Shown: piece by piece, positions 57,201-64,000 of the stretch
Position numbering within the stretch: position 1 is the stretch's first letter
How the letters are laid out: each line of letters begins with the position of its first letter
Assembly: GCF_014196425.1 (NCBI RefSeq)
Contig: NZ_JACIDR010000003.1
Span: forward strand, 124,001 to 188,000
From: Hansschlegelia beijingensis
GTDB lineage: Bacteria > Pseudomonadota > Alphaproteobacteria > Rhizobiales > Methylopilaceae
DNA: 64,000 nt
Reading direction: 5' to 3'
Program-made: the position numbers and the translations under genes
The notes under the pieces: model-generated
Databases searched by the model: none
What the model saw: the letters and a program-made list of their open reading frames with translations, nothing else
Told to the model about the DNA's origin: nothing

Positions 57201-57605
57201 TCAAAGTCCTCGCTTTGCGAGCTCTACCTGGGCGCGCACCTCTATGGCTGAAAGGGTGTCGTCCAGAGCCGCGTCGCCCGTCTGGCCGCACCGCCCGGCG
57301 AGATTTTGAGCCATCCCGGCCAGGAGCTGCGCATCCGCGCGCCCTTCCACCAAAGCAAGTCTCAGGCCATCGAGGGCGTCGAGCAGGCCGCGTCCGCGCC
57401 GCACCGCCCGTCGACGCCTCTCGCGCGGCGTCTCCTCCTCGGCCTGCAGCGCCAGCAGCGCGCCCAGTCCCTGGGCCGAGAGGGTCGGCGGCGCCTGGCG
57501 CGCCGTCTCCGTGGCGACGGGATCTGACAGGCGGAAGGCGCCTGACGCCGCTTGCCGGGCGGCGCCGCCGCCCGAGAACGCGCGACCGAGACCGTCGATT
57601 CGCAT
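57201..57605 (-). CDS. fliX: Flagellar assembly protein FliX
   Basis: FliX, 134 residues, which in Caulobacter links basal-body assembly to activation of the sigma-54 regulator FlbD. It starts MRIDGLGRAFSGGGAARQAA, has the middle SAQGLGALLALQAEEETPRE and RRRRAVRRGRGLLDALDGLR, and ends DTLSAIEVRAQVELAKRG. It is divergent from flgI, exactly as in Caulobacter, and a perfect CtrA box lies 56 bases upstream of its start. Confidence 0.88.
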   Translation of the reverse strand: MRIDGLGRAFSGGGAARQAASGAFRLSDPVATETARQAPPTLSAQGLGALLALQAEEETPRERRRRAVRRGRGLLDALDGLRLALVEGRADAQLLAGMAQNLAGRCGQTGDAALDDTLSAIEVRAQVELAKRGL

Positions 57606-57660
57606 CCTGCCGCCCCCGCAGCGGTTCCTTCCGCTCGATCGCCACTTGAAGCCATCATGC

Positions 57661-57675
57661 TTAACCACGCGTTAA
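57661..57675. promoter_or_regulatory. CtrA box in the fliX-flgI intergenic region
   Basis: TTAACCACGCGTTAA at 57661-57675 is a perfect TTAA-N7-TTAA CtrA site and is followed by C on the right, matching the full consensus. It is 56 bases upstream of fliX and 165 bases upstream of flgI, so fliX is the more likely target. Confidence 0.7.
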
Positions 57676-57782
57676 CGACCCGGCAGATTCTGCCGGTTCC
57701 GGCGGAATATTGCCGGGCGACCGGGCGGGCCGCCCCGGCCTCGCGCCCGGCCTGACGCCTCATCTTCTTGGAACGCCGCCGG

Positions 57783-57799
57783 CGGCACGGTCCTCGCAT
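57783..57799 (+). promoter_or_regulatory. Sigma-54-type promoter for flgI
   Basis: CGGCACGGTCCTCGCAT has the -24 GG and -12 GC dinucleotides 12 bases apart and the GGCACG core, matching the sigma-54 consensus TGGCACG-N4-TTGCA except for two T-to-C changes. The start site would be about 30 bases upstream of the flgI ATG. Flagellar basal-body genes of FliX/FlbD organisms use sigma-54. Confidence 0.55.
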
Positions 57800-57839
57800 T
57801 GCACTGCGCAGACAGTCCCGTTCTGCGAAGCGCCGTCAG

Positions 57840-59081
57840 ATGCCCCAGATCACCATCCGCCGTCTCGTTTCGGCCGCGCTCGTCGCGGCGGCGGCCTGCT
57901 GGACGGTCTTCTCCGCCCAGGCCGCCGACATGGCCGCGACGACGGATCTCGGCCAGCGTAGCCGCGCCGTCGTGCAGGCGTCGGCCCGCGGCCACGCCTT
58001 CGCGAATGGCGACGACGGCGGGCCGGGCAGGGGAGGGGTGACCTCGCGCATCAAGGACCTCGCGGACATCGAAGGCGTCCGCGAAAACCAGCTCGTCGGC
58101 TACGGCCTGGTAGTCGGCCTCAACGGCTCGGGCGACACCCTCAATGCCGCGCCCTTCACCAAGCAGAGCCTGCAGTCGATGCTCGAGCGGCTCGGCGTCA
58201 ACACGCGCGGCGCCATCCTGCGCACCAAGAACGTCGCGGCCGTGATGGTGACCGCCAATCTGCCGCCGTTCGGGACCCAGGGAACCCGCATCGACGTCAC
58301 CGTCTCGGCGCTCGGCGACTCCACCAGCCTGCAGGGCGGCACGCTGATCGTCACGCCCCTCATGGGCGCGGACGGCGAGGTCTACGCGGTCGCGCAGGGG
58401 TCGGTGGCGGTGATCGGCTTCAACGCCCAGGGCGAAGCCGCCCAGGTGGTGCGCGGCGTGCCGACCGCCGGGCGCATCTCCAATGGCGGTCTGATCGAGC
58501 GCGAGATCCCGTTCGCGCTGAACAATCTGTCGACGGTCCGCCTCGCGCTGCGCAATCCGGATCTCACCACCGCGCGCCGCATCGCGGCGGCGATCAACCA
58601 GTTCATCGGAAAGGGCGTGGCCGAGCCGCTCGACCCCTCCTCGGTCGCTCTCAAGATGCCGAAGGGCTACCAGGGCAACATCGTCCAGTTGCTGACCGAG
58701 GTCGAGCAACTGCGCGTGGAGCCCGACCAGCTCGCCAAGATCGTGATCGACGAGCGCTCCGGCATCATCGTCATGGGCCAGGACGTACGGGTGTCCACGG
58801 TGGCGGTCGCCCAGGGCAACCTGACCGTGACGATCACCGAGACGCCGGTGGCCAGCCAGCCGGAGCCGTTCACCGATGGCGAAACGGTGGTGACGCCGCG
58901 CACCGAAATCTCCGTCGACACCGACAAGAACCGCCGCCTCGCCATCGTGCGCGAAGGGGTCAACCTTCGGCAGCTCGTGGACGGCCTGAACGCGATCGGC
59001 GTCGGGCCGCGCGACCTGATCGCGATCCTCCAGGCCATCAAGGCGGCGGGCGCGCTGCAGGCCGAGATCGAGGTGATGTGA
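57840..59081 (+). CDS. flgI: Flagellar P-ring protein FlgI
   Basis: Periplasmic P-ring subunit of the flagellar basal body, 413 residues with a signal peptide (LVSAALVAAAACWTVFSAQA). It has SRIKDLADIEGVRENQLVGY, then GYGLVVGLNGSGDTL and the C-terminal GVGPRDLIAILQAIKAAGAL typical of FlgI. Start ATG 57840. It is the first gene of a plus-strand operon with the rod-binding protein gene, overlapping its start. Confidence 0.96.
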   Translation: MPQITIRRLVSAALVAAAACWTVFSAQAADMAATTDLGQRSRAVVQASARGHAFANGDDGGPGRGGVTSRIKDLADIEGVRENQLVGYGLVVGLNGSGDTLNAAPFTKQSLQSMLERLGVNTRGAILRTKNVAAVMVTANLPPFGTQGTRIDVTVSALGDSTSLQGGTLIVTPLMGADGEVYAVAQGSVAVIGFNAQGEAAQVVRGVPTAGRISNGGLIEREIPFALNNLSTVRLALRNPDLTTARRIAAAINQFIGKGVAEPLDPSSVALKMPKGYQGNIVQLLTEVEQLRVEPDQLAKIVIDERSGIIVMGQDVRVSTVAVAQGNLTVTITETPVASQPEPFTDGETVVTPRTEISVDTDKNRRLAIVREGVNLRQLVDGLNAIGVGPRDLIAILQAIKAAGALQAEIEVM

Positions 59082-59410
59082 TGGCCGAAGCCGCAACGCC
59101 CGCCGCATCCACCCTCGCGGCCCTCGGCGCCCAGAAGGCCTATGGGGCGAAGTCTCCGGCCAAGGCGGATGACCGGCTCGACGCCGCCGCGCAGGATTTC
59201 GAAGCCGTCTTCCTGACGCAGATGATGGAGCAGATGTTCTCGGGCCTCGGCGATAGCGGGCCGCTCGGCTCCGGCGAGGGCGGCAGCGCCTATCGGTCGA
59301 TGCTCGCAGACCAGTACGGCAGGACCATCGCGGCCGCCGGCGGAATCGGTCTGGCGGACGACGTCCGCCGCGAACTCATAGCGATCCAGCAGGGGGGGCA
59401 GTCCTCATGA
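59081..59410 (+). CDS. Rod-binding protein, FlgJ N-terminal domain-like (CheL)
   Basis: 109 residues. DAAAQDFEAVFLTQMMEQMF and YRSMLADQYGRTIAAAGGIG, then LADDVRRELI, match the FlgJ rod-binding domain; the peptidoglycan-hydrolase domain of enteric FlgJ is absent. In Caulobacter the equivalent gene is called cheL. Its start (TGATG) overlaps the flgI stop, and its own stop overlaps the next start (ATGA), so the three genes are translationally coupled. Confidence 0.9.
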   Translation: MAEAATPAASTLAALGAQKAYGAKSPAKADDRLDAAAQDFEAVFLTQMMEQMFSGLGDSGPLGSGEGGSAYRSMLADQYGRTIAAAGGIGLADDVRRELIAIQQGGQSS

Positions 59411-59892
59411 TCAATCGACGCCGGGCGGTTCCGGCCGCCGCGACCATGTCTCCGCTGTCCGTGCAGGAGGCCGCCGAACGCCTGGAGCGAACCGCCGACA
59501 CCGTCGCGCGACTGACGGCGGTGATCGTCGAGGAGACGCGACTGGTGCGCGCCGGCGCCTATGGCGCGGCCGACGGCCTGCGGCAGGCGAAGGGCGAGCT
59601 TTCCGGGCGCTACATGCTCGACGTGAAGAGCCTGCAGGCGAGCGTCGAAGCGGTGGCCGCGCAGCCGCGCGAGGCGGTGGGCGAGGTGGAGCGGCTGCAC
59701 GTCGCCTTCCGGGCGGCGCTGGACGAGAACCTCGCCGTTCTGGGCACGGCGCGTTCGGTCGCCGAGAGCCTGCTGCGCGGGGTGGCCGAGGAGGTCGGCG
59801 CTCGCGCGGCGCCGAGCACCTATGACGCGCGCGGCGGATCGCGCGACCAGCGTCCGTCCGCCGCCCCGATTTCGCTGTCGCGCGGGGCCTGA
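59407..59892 (+). CDS. FlbY/FlgN-like flagellar protein
   Basis: 161 residues, mostly helical, starting MINRRRAVPAAATMSPLSVQ and containing ERLERTADTVARLTAVIVEE, then ETRLVRAGAYGAADGLRQAK. The pattern resembles FlgN-type chaperones. Position after flgI and cheL matches flbY of Caulobacter. Assignment rests mostly on context. Confidence 0.72.
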   Translation: MINRRRAVPAAATMSPLSVQEAAERLERTADTVARLTAVIVEETRLVRAGAYGAADGLRQAKGELSGRYMLDVKSLQASVEAVAAQPREAVGEVERLHVAFRAALDENLAVLGTARSVAESLLRGVAEEVGARAAPSTYDARGGSRDQRPSAAPISLSRGA

Positions 59893-60016
59893 GCGCGAAT
59901 CGGTCGGTATCTCAGAAGCGGGCGTTAACCCCATCTCCTAACATGGAATTAACGCGGCCTCCGGCAGGATGGACAAGCGCGCAGGCTCGTCGGCGCGCGG
60001 ATCCTCGGAGGACGAG

Positions 60017-60343
60017 ATGGACTCTGCGATCGGATCGCTGGTCACGCCAGCTTCGGCCCTGAGGGGGCCGGGCGCCGGCGGCGCGCGCGTGGAGCCCGCG
60101 ACCGGGCCGTCGAGCCTCAGCGATCAGCGGTCTTCCGGCCCCGCCGCCTCCCGCCCCGACGCTTCCCGCCGGGAGGTGCTGGAGGACGAACGGACCGGGA
60201 CCTTCGTGTTCCGGCTGGTCGACGTCGCGACCGGGCAGGTGACCTCGCAGACGCCCAGCGAGGCGCGCCTGAAGCTCAGGGCCTATATCGACGCCCTGGT
60301 CGCGGACAATGCGCGGGGCCCCTCGCTCGAGCGGTTCGTCTGA
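60017..60343 (+). CDS. FlaG-like flagellar protein (putative)
   Basis: 108 residues. The N-terminal 60 are low complexity; TGTFVFRLVDVATGQVTSQT, then PSEARLKLRAYIDALV resembles the 'VVDxxTGEVIRQIP' core of FlaG proteins. GGAGG lies 6 bases before the ATG. It lies in the flagellar cluster between flbY and flaF. The family call is tentative. Confidence 0.6.
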   Translation: MDSAIGSLVTPASALRGPGAGGARVEPATGPSSLSDQRSSGPAASRPDASRREVLEDERTGTFVFRLVDVATGQVTSQTPSEARLKLRAYIDALVADNARGPSLERFV

Positions 60344-60349
60344 ACCCGC

Positions 60350-60709
60350 TCAGCCGCGCAGGCCCTCTGCGATATTGCGGTTGATGTTGATCAACGCGGT
60401 CAGCTGTTCGGCGCGAGGCTCGGCCTCGACCGAGGAGCAGCGGCCAAGCACGAACAGCGCGATCTTGCGGATGTTCGCCTTGGTGCCGGCGTCCAGCGGG
60501 TTCTCGGCCCGCATCACCGAGCTCAGGAACACCGTCCAGAGCTTGCGGTTGAAGATGGCGGCCTGACGGGCGCCGGACTGATCGAAGGGGCTGGAGGTCT
60601 GCGCAGCCGCGAAGCGGGCTGCGGCTCTCAGAAGAAGTTGAGCGTCCCGTTCACGCGGGTTCGCCGTCGTCTGAGCCATTCTCGCGTAGGCCTGCGCTCC
60701 GCTCTGCAT
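60350..60709 (-). CDS. flaF: Flagellin biosynthesis regulator FlaF
   Basis: 119 residues. ANPRERDAQLLLRAAARFAA is followed by NRKLWTVFLSSVMRAENPLD and ANIRKIALFVLGR, all typical of FlaF. FlaF promotes flagellin translation or secretion together with FlbT. Its start at 60709 overlaps the 3' end of flbT by 59 bases, an unusually long overlap; a later in-frame ATG (MAQTTANPRERD, 60679) would still overlap. Confidence 0.9.
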   Translation of the reverse strand: MQSGAQAYARMAQTTANPRERDAQLLLRAAARFAAAQTSSPFDQSGARQAAIFNRKLWTVFLSSVMRAENPLDAGTKANIRKIALFVLGRCSSVEAEPRAEQLTALININRNIAEGLRG

Positions 60710-61085
60710 GCTCGAATATACTCGCCTCGTACGCAACCAACTTGCGCGCTTCCCGGAAAGCTTTGTAAAGCGCCCCGGTTAAGACGCAGTTATTCATGCG
60801 CTCGACGATTTCGAGCATGCTCGGCGCAGCTTTCAGCGCGTCTCGGGTCAGCTCCGTGTAGATCGGCAGCAACCGGTCCGTGGATCCGGCGAGATACATC
60901 ATCTGGACCGCGTAGCAGATGCGCTTGGCGGGCGTGTCGGCCCCGTCTTCCTGCAGGATGTCACGCTCGCGCAGGACGGGATCCTGGCCGTCGATCAGCA
61001 GGCTGGTCCGCGAGGCGCCGTTGGTCACCACGGACCGGCCGATGACGATGCGCTCGCCGGGCTTGAGTTCAACTTTCAGGGTCAT
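60651..61085 (-). CDS. flbT: Flagellin translation repressor FlbT
   Basis: 144 residues. It starts MTLKVELKPGERIVIGRSVV and has RTSLLIDGQDPVLRERDILQ and AKRICYAVQMMYL, all FlbT hallmarks. FlbT binds the 5' leader of flagellin mRNA and limits its translation until the hook is built. It lies immediately downstream of the flagellin genes in the minus direction, upstream of flaF. Confidence 0.93.
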   Translation of the reverse strand: MTLKVELKPGERIVIGRSVVTNGASRTSLLIDGQDPVLRERDILQEDGADTPAKRICYAVQMMYLAGSTDRLLPIYTELTRDALKAAPSMLEIVERMNNCVLTGALYKAFREARKLVAYEASIFEHAERSAGLRENGSDDGEPA

Positions 61086-61113
61086 GCGGCGACAGATAGC
61101 ACAGCTTCAAAAA

Positions 61114-61151
61114 CGAAGCGCGGCGGAGGCCTGAGCCTCCGCCGCGCTTCG
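61114..61151 (-). terminator. Terminator of the first flagellin gene
   Basis: CGAAGCGCGGCGGAGGC and its exact complement form a perfect 17-base stem with a 4-base loop. On the minus strand a T run (TTTTTG) follows. It lies just after the flagellin stop and before flbT. Confidence 0.85.
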
Positions 61152-61170
61152 CAGGAAAGATCGAAAGAAT

Positions 61171-62358
61171 TCAGCGCAGGAGCTGGAGGATCGCCGCATC
61201 CTGCTGCGTCGAGATGGAGAGCGACGAGACGATCAGCTGCTGCTTGGTCTGCAGCGTCGCCAGGTTGGCGGCTTCCTCGTTGGTGTCGGCGGCGGTGAGC
61301 GAGTTCGCGCCGTCCTGCAGGGTGCCCACCATGTCCTTGGTGAAGGTCTCGCGGGTCTGCACGATCTGCAACTGCGACCCGAACTTGGCCGACTGCGCCT
61401 CGATGATCTTGAACGACTTCTCGATCTGGTCGAGCACGCCGTTGATCGAGGAGGAGTCGTAGAAATCCTCGGCCGCGATCGACGCCAGGCCGACGCCGTT
61501 GGCGTCGAACTGCACGCCCTTGACGTTGAGCTTGGAGGATCCGTCCTCGTTGAAGATGACGTCGAGATCGTCGCCCATCAGCAGGTTGACGCCGTTGTAG
61601 TTGGCGTCCTTCGCGATGGTGTTGATCTCCTTCAGAGCGGCGTTGTAGTCCTCGGCGAAGTCGGCCCGCTTCTGCGCGGCCAGCGCGTCGAGGACCGGCG
61701 CGCTGAACGTCAGCGTGGTGAAGGCGTTGGTGGCGCCGGTCGCGGTGCCGGAGATCGCCGGCGGCGTCGAGTTCGCGACCGAGTTGTCGGCCTCGAGCTT
61801 CAGCTTGTGGGTGGTGGCGTCGAAGGTCGCGTCGAGCAGGACGTTGTTCTTCTCGAAGAAGGCGTTCAGCTTGTCCAGCGTGTCCACCTGGTTGGCGCCC
61901 GTTCCGAACGTCACGGTGACGTCGGCGCCGTCCTTGTCCTTGACGATCAGCGTGTCCCCGCTCGCCAGCACGGTTCCGCCGAGGAGGTTCTTGGCGGTGA
62001 CGCCGTCTCCCAGCGCATCCGACTCGACGCCCGCCTTGGTCTCGACCGCGAGCGGCGACTGAAGGGCCGACCTGGCGGTCGCCTTGAGCGTGTTGACGAT
62101 GTCCGTGATCGCCTTGATGCCGTTGTCCGCCGCCTTGAGCGTCTGGACCGAGGATCCGACAGTGTCGAGCAGGGTGTTGAGGTCGCTCGCCCGCCGGTCC
62201 AGCGCGTTCGCCGTGAAGAAGCTCGACGGATTGTCGAAGGCCGAGTTGACCTTCTTGCCGGTCGACAGCCGCTGCTCCGTCTGCGCGAGGAGATCGGTCG
62301 TCGACTGGAGACTCCGGAGGTTGGAGCGGATAGCGGAATTGAGAACGACGTCGGCCAT
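61171..62358 (-). CDS. Flagellin
   Basis: Flagellar filament protein, 395 residues. The N-terminal D0/D1 coil (NLRSLQSTTDLLAQTEQRLS, then TGKKVNSAFDNPSSFFTA) and the C-terminal coil (TNEEAANLATLQTKQQLIVS) are typical, with a variable middle. AGGAG precedes the ATG. A second, longer flagellin lies upstream. A palindrome containing a CtrA-type box is in its promoter region, and a strong terminator follows it. Confidence 0.95.
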   Translation of the reverse strand: MADVVLNSAIRSNLRSLQSTTDLLAQTEQRLSTGKKVNSAFDNPSSFFTANALDRRASDLNTLLDTVGSSVQTLKAADNGIKAITDIVNTLKATARSALQSPLAVETKAGVESDALGDGVTAKNLLGGTVLASGDTLIVKDKDGADVTVTFGTGANQVDTLDKLNAFFEKNNVLLDATFDATTHKLKLEADNSVANSTPPAISGTATGATNAFTTLTFSAPVLDALAAQKRADFAEDYNAALKEINTIAKDANYNGVNLLMGDDLDVIFNEDGSSKLNVKGVQFDANGVGLASIAAEDFYDSSSINGVLDQIEKSFKIIEAQSAKFGSQLQIVQTRETFTKDMVGTLQDGANSLTAADTNEEAANLATLQTKQQLIVSSLSISTQQDAAILQLLR

Positions 62359-62413
62359 TGAAGGGCTCCTAACGGGAGACGCCTCAGCAGGGCGCGGACG
62401 TAATCTAGGCTTG

Positions 62414-62440
62414 TTAACCTTAATGAGCCGTTAAGGTTAA
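62414..62440. promoter_or_regulatory. Long palindrome with CtrA-type core, upstream of flagellin
   Basis: TTAACCTTAA (62414-62423), 7 bases, then TTAAGGTTAA (62431-62440) is a perfect 10-base inverted repeat. The inner TTAA-N7-TTAA matches a CtrA box. It is 56 to 82 bases upstream of the flagellin start. Confidence 0.65.
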
Positions 62441-62486
62441 TTCCTCCTTGCGAATGCTTTGCGCGCGCTTGGCCGGTGAAACGAGA

Positions 62487-62516
62487 GAAGGGCGGAAGCC
62501 GAAGCTTCCGCCCTTC
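62487..62516 (-). terminator. Hairpin after the second flagellin gene
   Basis: GAAGGGCGGAAGC pairs perfectly with GCTTCCGCCCTTC across a 4-base loop, 28 bases after the stop of the second flagellin. The following T-rich stretch is weak (TCTCTCGTTTC). Confidence 0.65.
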
Positions 62517-62543
62517 ACGGAAGGTCTGTGTGGCGGCTTGCGA

Positions 62544-64000
62544 TCAGCGCAGAAGGCTGAGGATGCTCTGCTCCTGCGAGGTCGAGATCGCCAGCGAGGA
62601 GACGATCAGCGACTGCTTGGTCTGGAGCGTCGCAAGGTTCGCGGCCTCCTCATTGGTGTCGGCGTCGGTGAGGGCCCCGGCGCCGTCCTGCAGCGTGCCG
62701 ATCATGTTCTTCGTGAAGGTCTGCCGCGTCTGCACGATCTGCAGCTGCGAACCGAACTTCGACGAAGTCTGCTCCAGGGTGGCGGCAGCCTTGTCGAGCT
62801 TGTCGATGATCTTGTTGATCGAGTTCGAGTCGTAGAAGTCGTCGGCGCTCAGCTCCGTGATGCCGAGGCTGGCGGCGTCGAAATCCACGCCCTTGACGTC
62901 GAGCTTCGACGAGCCGTCCTCGTTGAACACGATGCTCAGGTCGTCGCCATTGAGCAGGTTCACGCCGTTATAGCTGGCGTCCTTGGCCAGCGACGAGATC
63001 TGCTTCAGCGCGTCGTTGAAGTCCTTACGATAGTTGTCACGGGTTTCCTTGCCCGCGCCGCTGACGACCGGAGCCGAGAAGCTCTTGGAGGCGAACGCCG
63101 CGCCGGAGGCCGTGGCCGTGCCCTCGAGGTCCACCGGGGTCTTGTTCGCGGCGGCGTTCGAGGTCGTGAGGGTCAGGGTGCCCTTCTTGGTCGCGGCGTC
63201 GACGGAGACCGAGGCCTCGAGGTCGACATTGTTGTCCGAGAAGAACTTGTTGAGCTCGTCCAGCGTGTCGATGCCGCTGGAGCTGAAGGTCACCGTCTTG
63301 GTGTTGCCGTCGCGGTCCTGGACGTTGAGGGTCTGGCCGGCGAGGCCGCCGGTGGGCGTGCCGCGGGCGGTGGTGCCGGCGGTGAGGCCGAGCTTGGTGA
63401 GCGTGGCGCTCGAGCCGCCGATCGTCAGGTCGCTGGTCGTGCCGGTGCTGATGGTCAGCTTGCCGGCGGCCACCGTGGAGGCCGTGCTGGCGCCGGTGAT
63501 GCCATCGATCTTCGCGAGCAGATCACCGATGTCGTCGGTGATGTTGACCTGATTGCCGGTCGCGCCCGACGCCACGAATTCGATCTCCGTGCCGTTGACG
63601 GTGATCTTCTCGCCGGCGGTCAGGCCGCTCGCCAGGTTGTCCGAAGCCGCGCCGGCCGTGCCGGAGAGCTTGGTGTTGGCGGTGACGGCGGCGGCGGTGC
63701 CGGTGTTGTCGTTGGTGAGCGCCGAGCCTTCGACCGTCGCGTTGGACGGAGCGCCGCCGAGCAGGTTCGTCTCGGACAGGTTGTCGATCGCGGTGGAGCT
63801 GATCGAAGCCTTGGTGGTCACCGCCTGCGGGGACTGCACCGCGCTGCGGGCGGTCGCCTTGAGGCTCTCGATGACGTCGTTGATCGCGGTGATGCCGTTG
63901 TCGGCCGCCTTCAGCGTCTGGACCGAGTTGGAGACGCTGTCGAGCATGTTGTTCAGGTCGCTCGCGCGGCGGTCGAGAGCCTGGGCCGTGAAGAAGCTCG
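62544..64000 (-). CDS. Flagellin, second copy, longer (5' end outside window)
   Basis: Second flagellin, open to the right edge, so the first ~40 codons and the start are missing. The C-terminal coil is almost identical to the first copy (TNEEAANLATLQTKQSLIVS). The central domain is larger and rich in Thr/Ala/Gly (KLSGTAGAASDNLASGLTAG, TISTGTTSDLTIGGSSATL). The two genes probably arose by duplication and make a mixed filament. Confidence 0.95.
   Translation of the reverse strand, partial: SFFTAQALDRRASDLNNMLDSVSNSVQTLKAADNGITAINDVIESLKATARSAVQSPQAVTTKASISSTAIDNLSETNLLGGAPSNATVEGSALTNDNTGTAAAVTANTKLSGTAGAASDNLASGLTAGEKITVNGTEIEFVASGATGNQVNITDDIGDLLAKIDGITGASTASTVAAGKLTISTGTTSDLTIGGSSATLTKLGLTAGTTARGTPTGGLAGQTLNVQDRDGNTKTVTFSSSGIDTLDELNKFFSDNNVDLEASVSVDAATKKGTLTLTTSNAAANKTPVDLEGTATASGAAFASKSFSAPVVSGAGKETRDNYRKDFNDALKQISSLAKDASYNGVNLLNGDDLSIVFNEDGSSKLDVKGVDFDAASLGITELSADDFYDSNSINKIIDKLDKAAATLEQTSSKFGSQLQIVQTRQTFTKNMIGTLQDGAGALTDADTNEEAANLATLQTKQSLIVSSLAISTSQEQSILSLLR

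Overview
This window is a chromosomal segment of a high-GC alphaproteobacterium, most likely Hyphomicrobiales (Rhizobiales; a Methylobacterium/Chelatococcus/Methylopila-like relative). The evidence is the split F0 ATP synthase operon with a b' subunit, a CcrM-type methyltransferase, CtrA-type TTAA-N7-TTAA boxes, a GTTC-N7-GTTC SOS box, the FliX/FlaF/FlbT/FlbY flagellar proteins and the mutY-dciA-dsbA-smc gene order. I could not place the genus. No rRNA, tRNA, CRISPR array or transposase gene was recognised.

Layout. 0-2.3 kb: the 3' part of an M3 oligoendopeptidase and an unknown exported protein. 2.3-5.1 kb: the F0 operon atpI-B-E-F'-F (minus strand) with a recognisable promoter and terminator. 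5.2-12.3 kb: smc, a Tat-exported DsbA, dciA, mutY and an MFS permease. 12.2-20 kb: ccrM, rnhB, a VOC protein, a PA0069-type radical SAM gene behind an SOS box, a glycosyltransferase, rpsU, a barstar homologue, moaB, a membrane protein and an MBL hydrolase. 20-29.7 kb: zinc peptidase, cydAB, an OprB-like porin, small exported proteins, a molybdopterin oxidoreductase and an arsR-SDR pair. 29.7-34 kb: family 4 uracil-DNA glycosylase, a soluble MCP-like sensor and ETF-ubiquinone oxidoreductase.

34.0-37.03 kb is the most unusual part. Four same-strand genes have clearly lower GC and different codon use: a MazG-like pyrophosphohydrolase, a divergent uracil-DNA-glycosylase-fold protein, a small Rossmann-like protein and an Nmad2 (nucleotide-modification-associated) protein. 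Two of the three junctions are 4-base start/stop overlaps. I read this as a horizontally acquired nucleotide- or base-modification/defence cassette. It is followed by about 0.9 kb without a confident gene, carrying two long direct copies of a dispersed repeat.

37.9-54.6 kb: small membrane and exported proteins, an FKBP isomerase, a CDF transporter, a clan GH-A glycosidase, a TPR protein with an embedded LysM-like segment, ispE, a frameshifted ynfA, a polyprenyl synthase, a TrmN6-like methylase, an S49 peptidase and glyQ/glyS. A DUF559 nuclease gene sits between glyQ and glyS, flanked by about 40-base inverted palindromic repeats. A further inverted pair of the same repeat lies in frame inside glyS. 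54.7-64 kb: an ABC exporter, dksA and a flagellar cluster (fliX divergent from flgI-flgJ/cheL-flbY, a FlaG-like gene, flaF, flbT, two flagellins). The second flagellin runs off the right edge.

How the genes connect. The flagellar cluster carries CtrA boxes and a sigma-54-like promoter, matching the Caulobacter-type hierarchy, and ccrM belongs to the same cell-cycle circuit. moaB would supply molybdenum cofactor for the oxidoreductase at 26.3 kb. Several genes concern genome maintenance (smc, dciA, mutY, rnhB, UDG, the SOS-controlled radical SAM gene).
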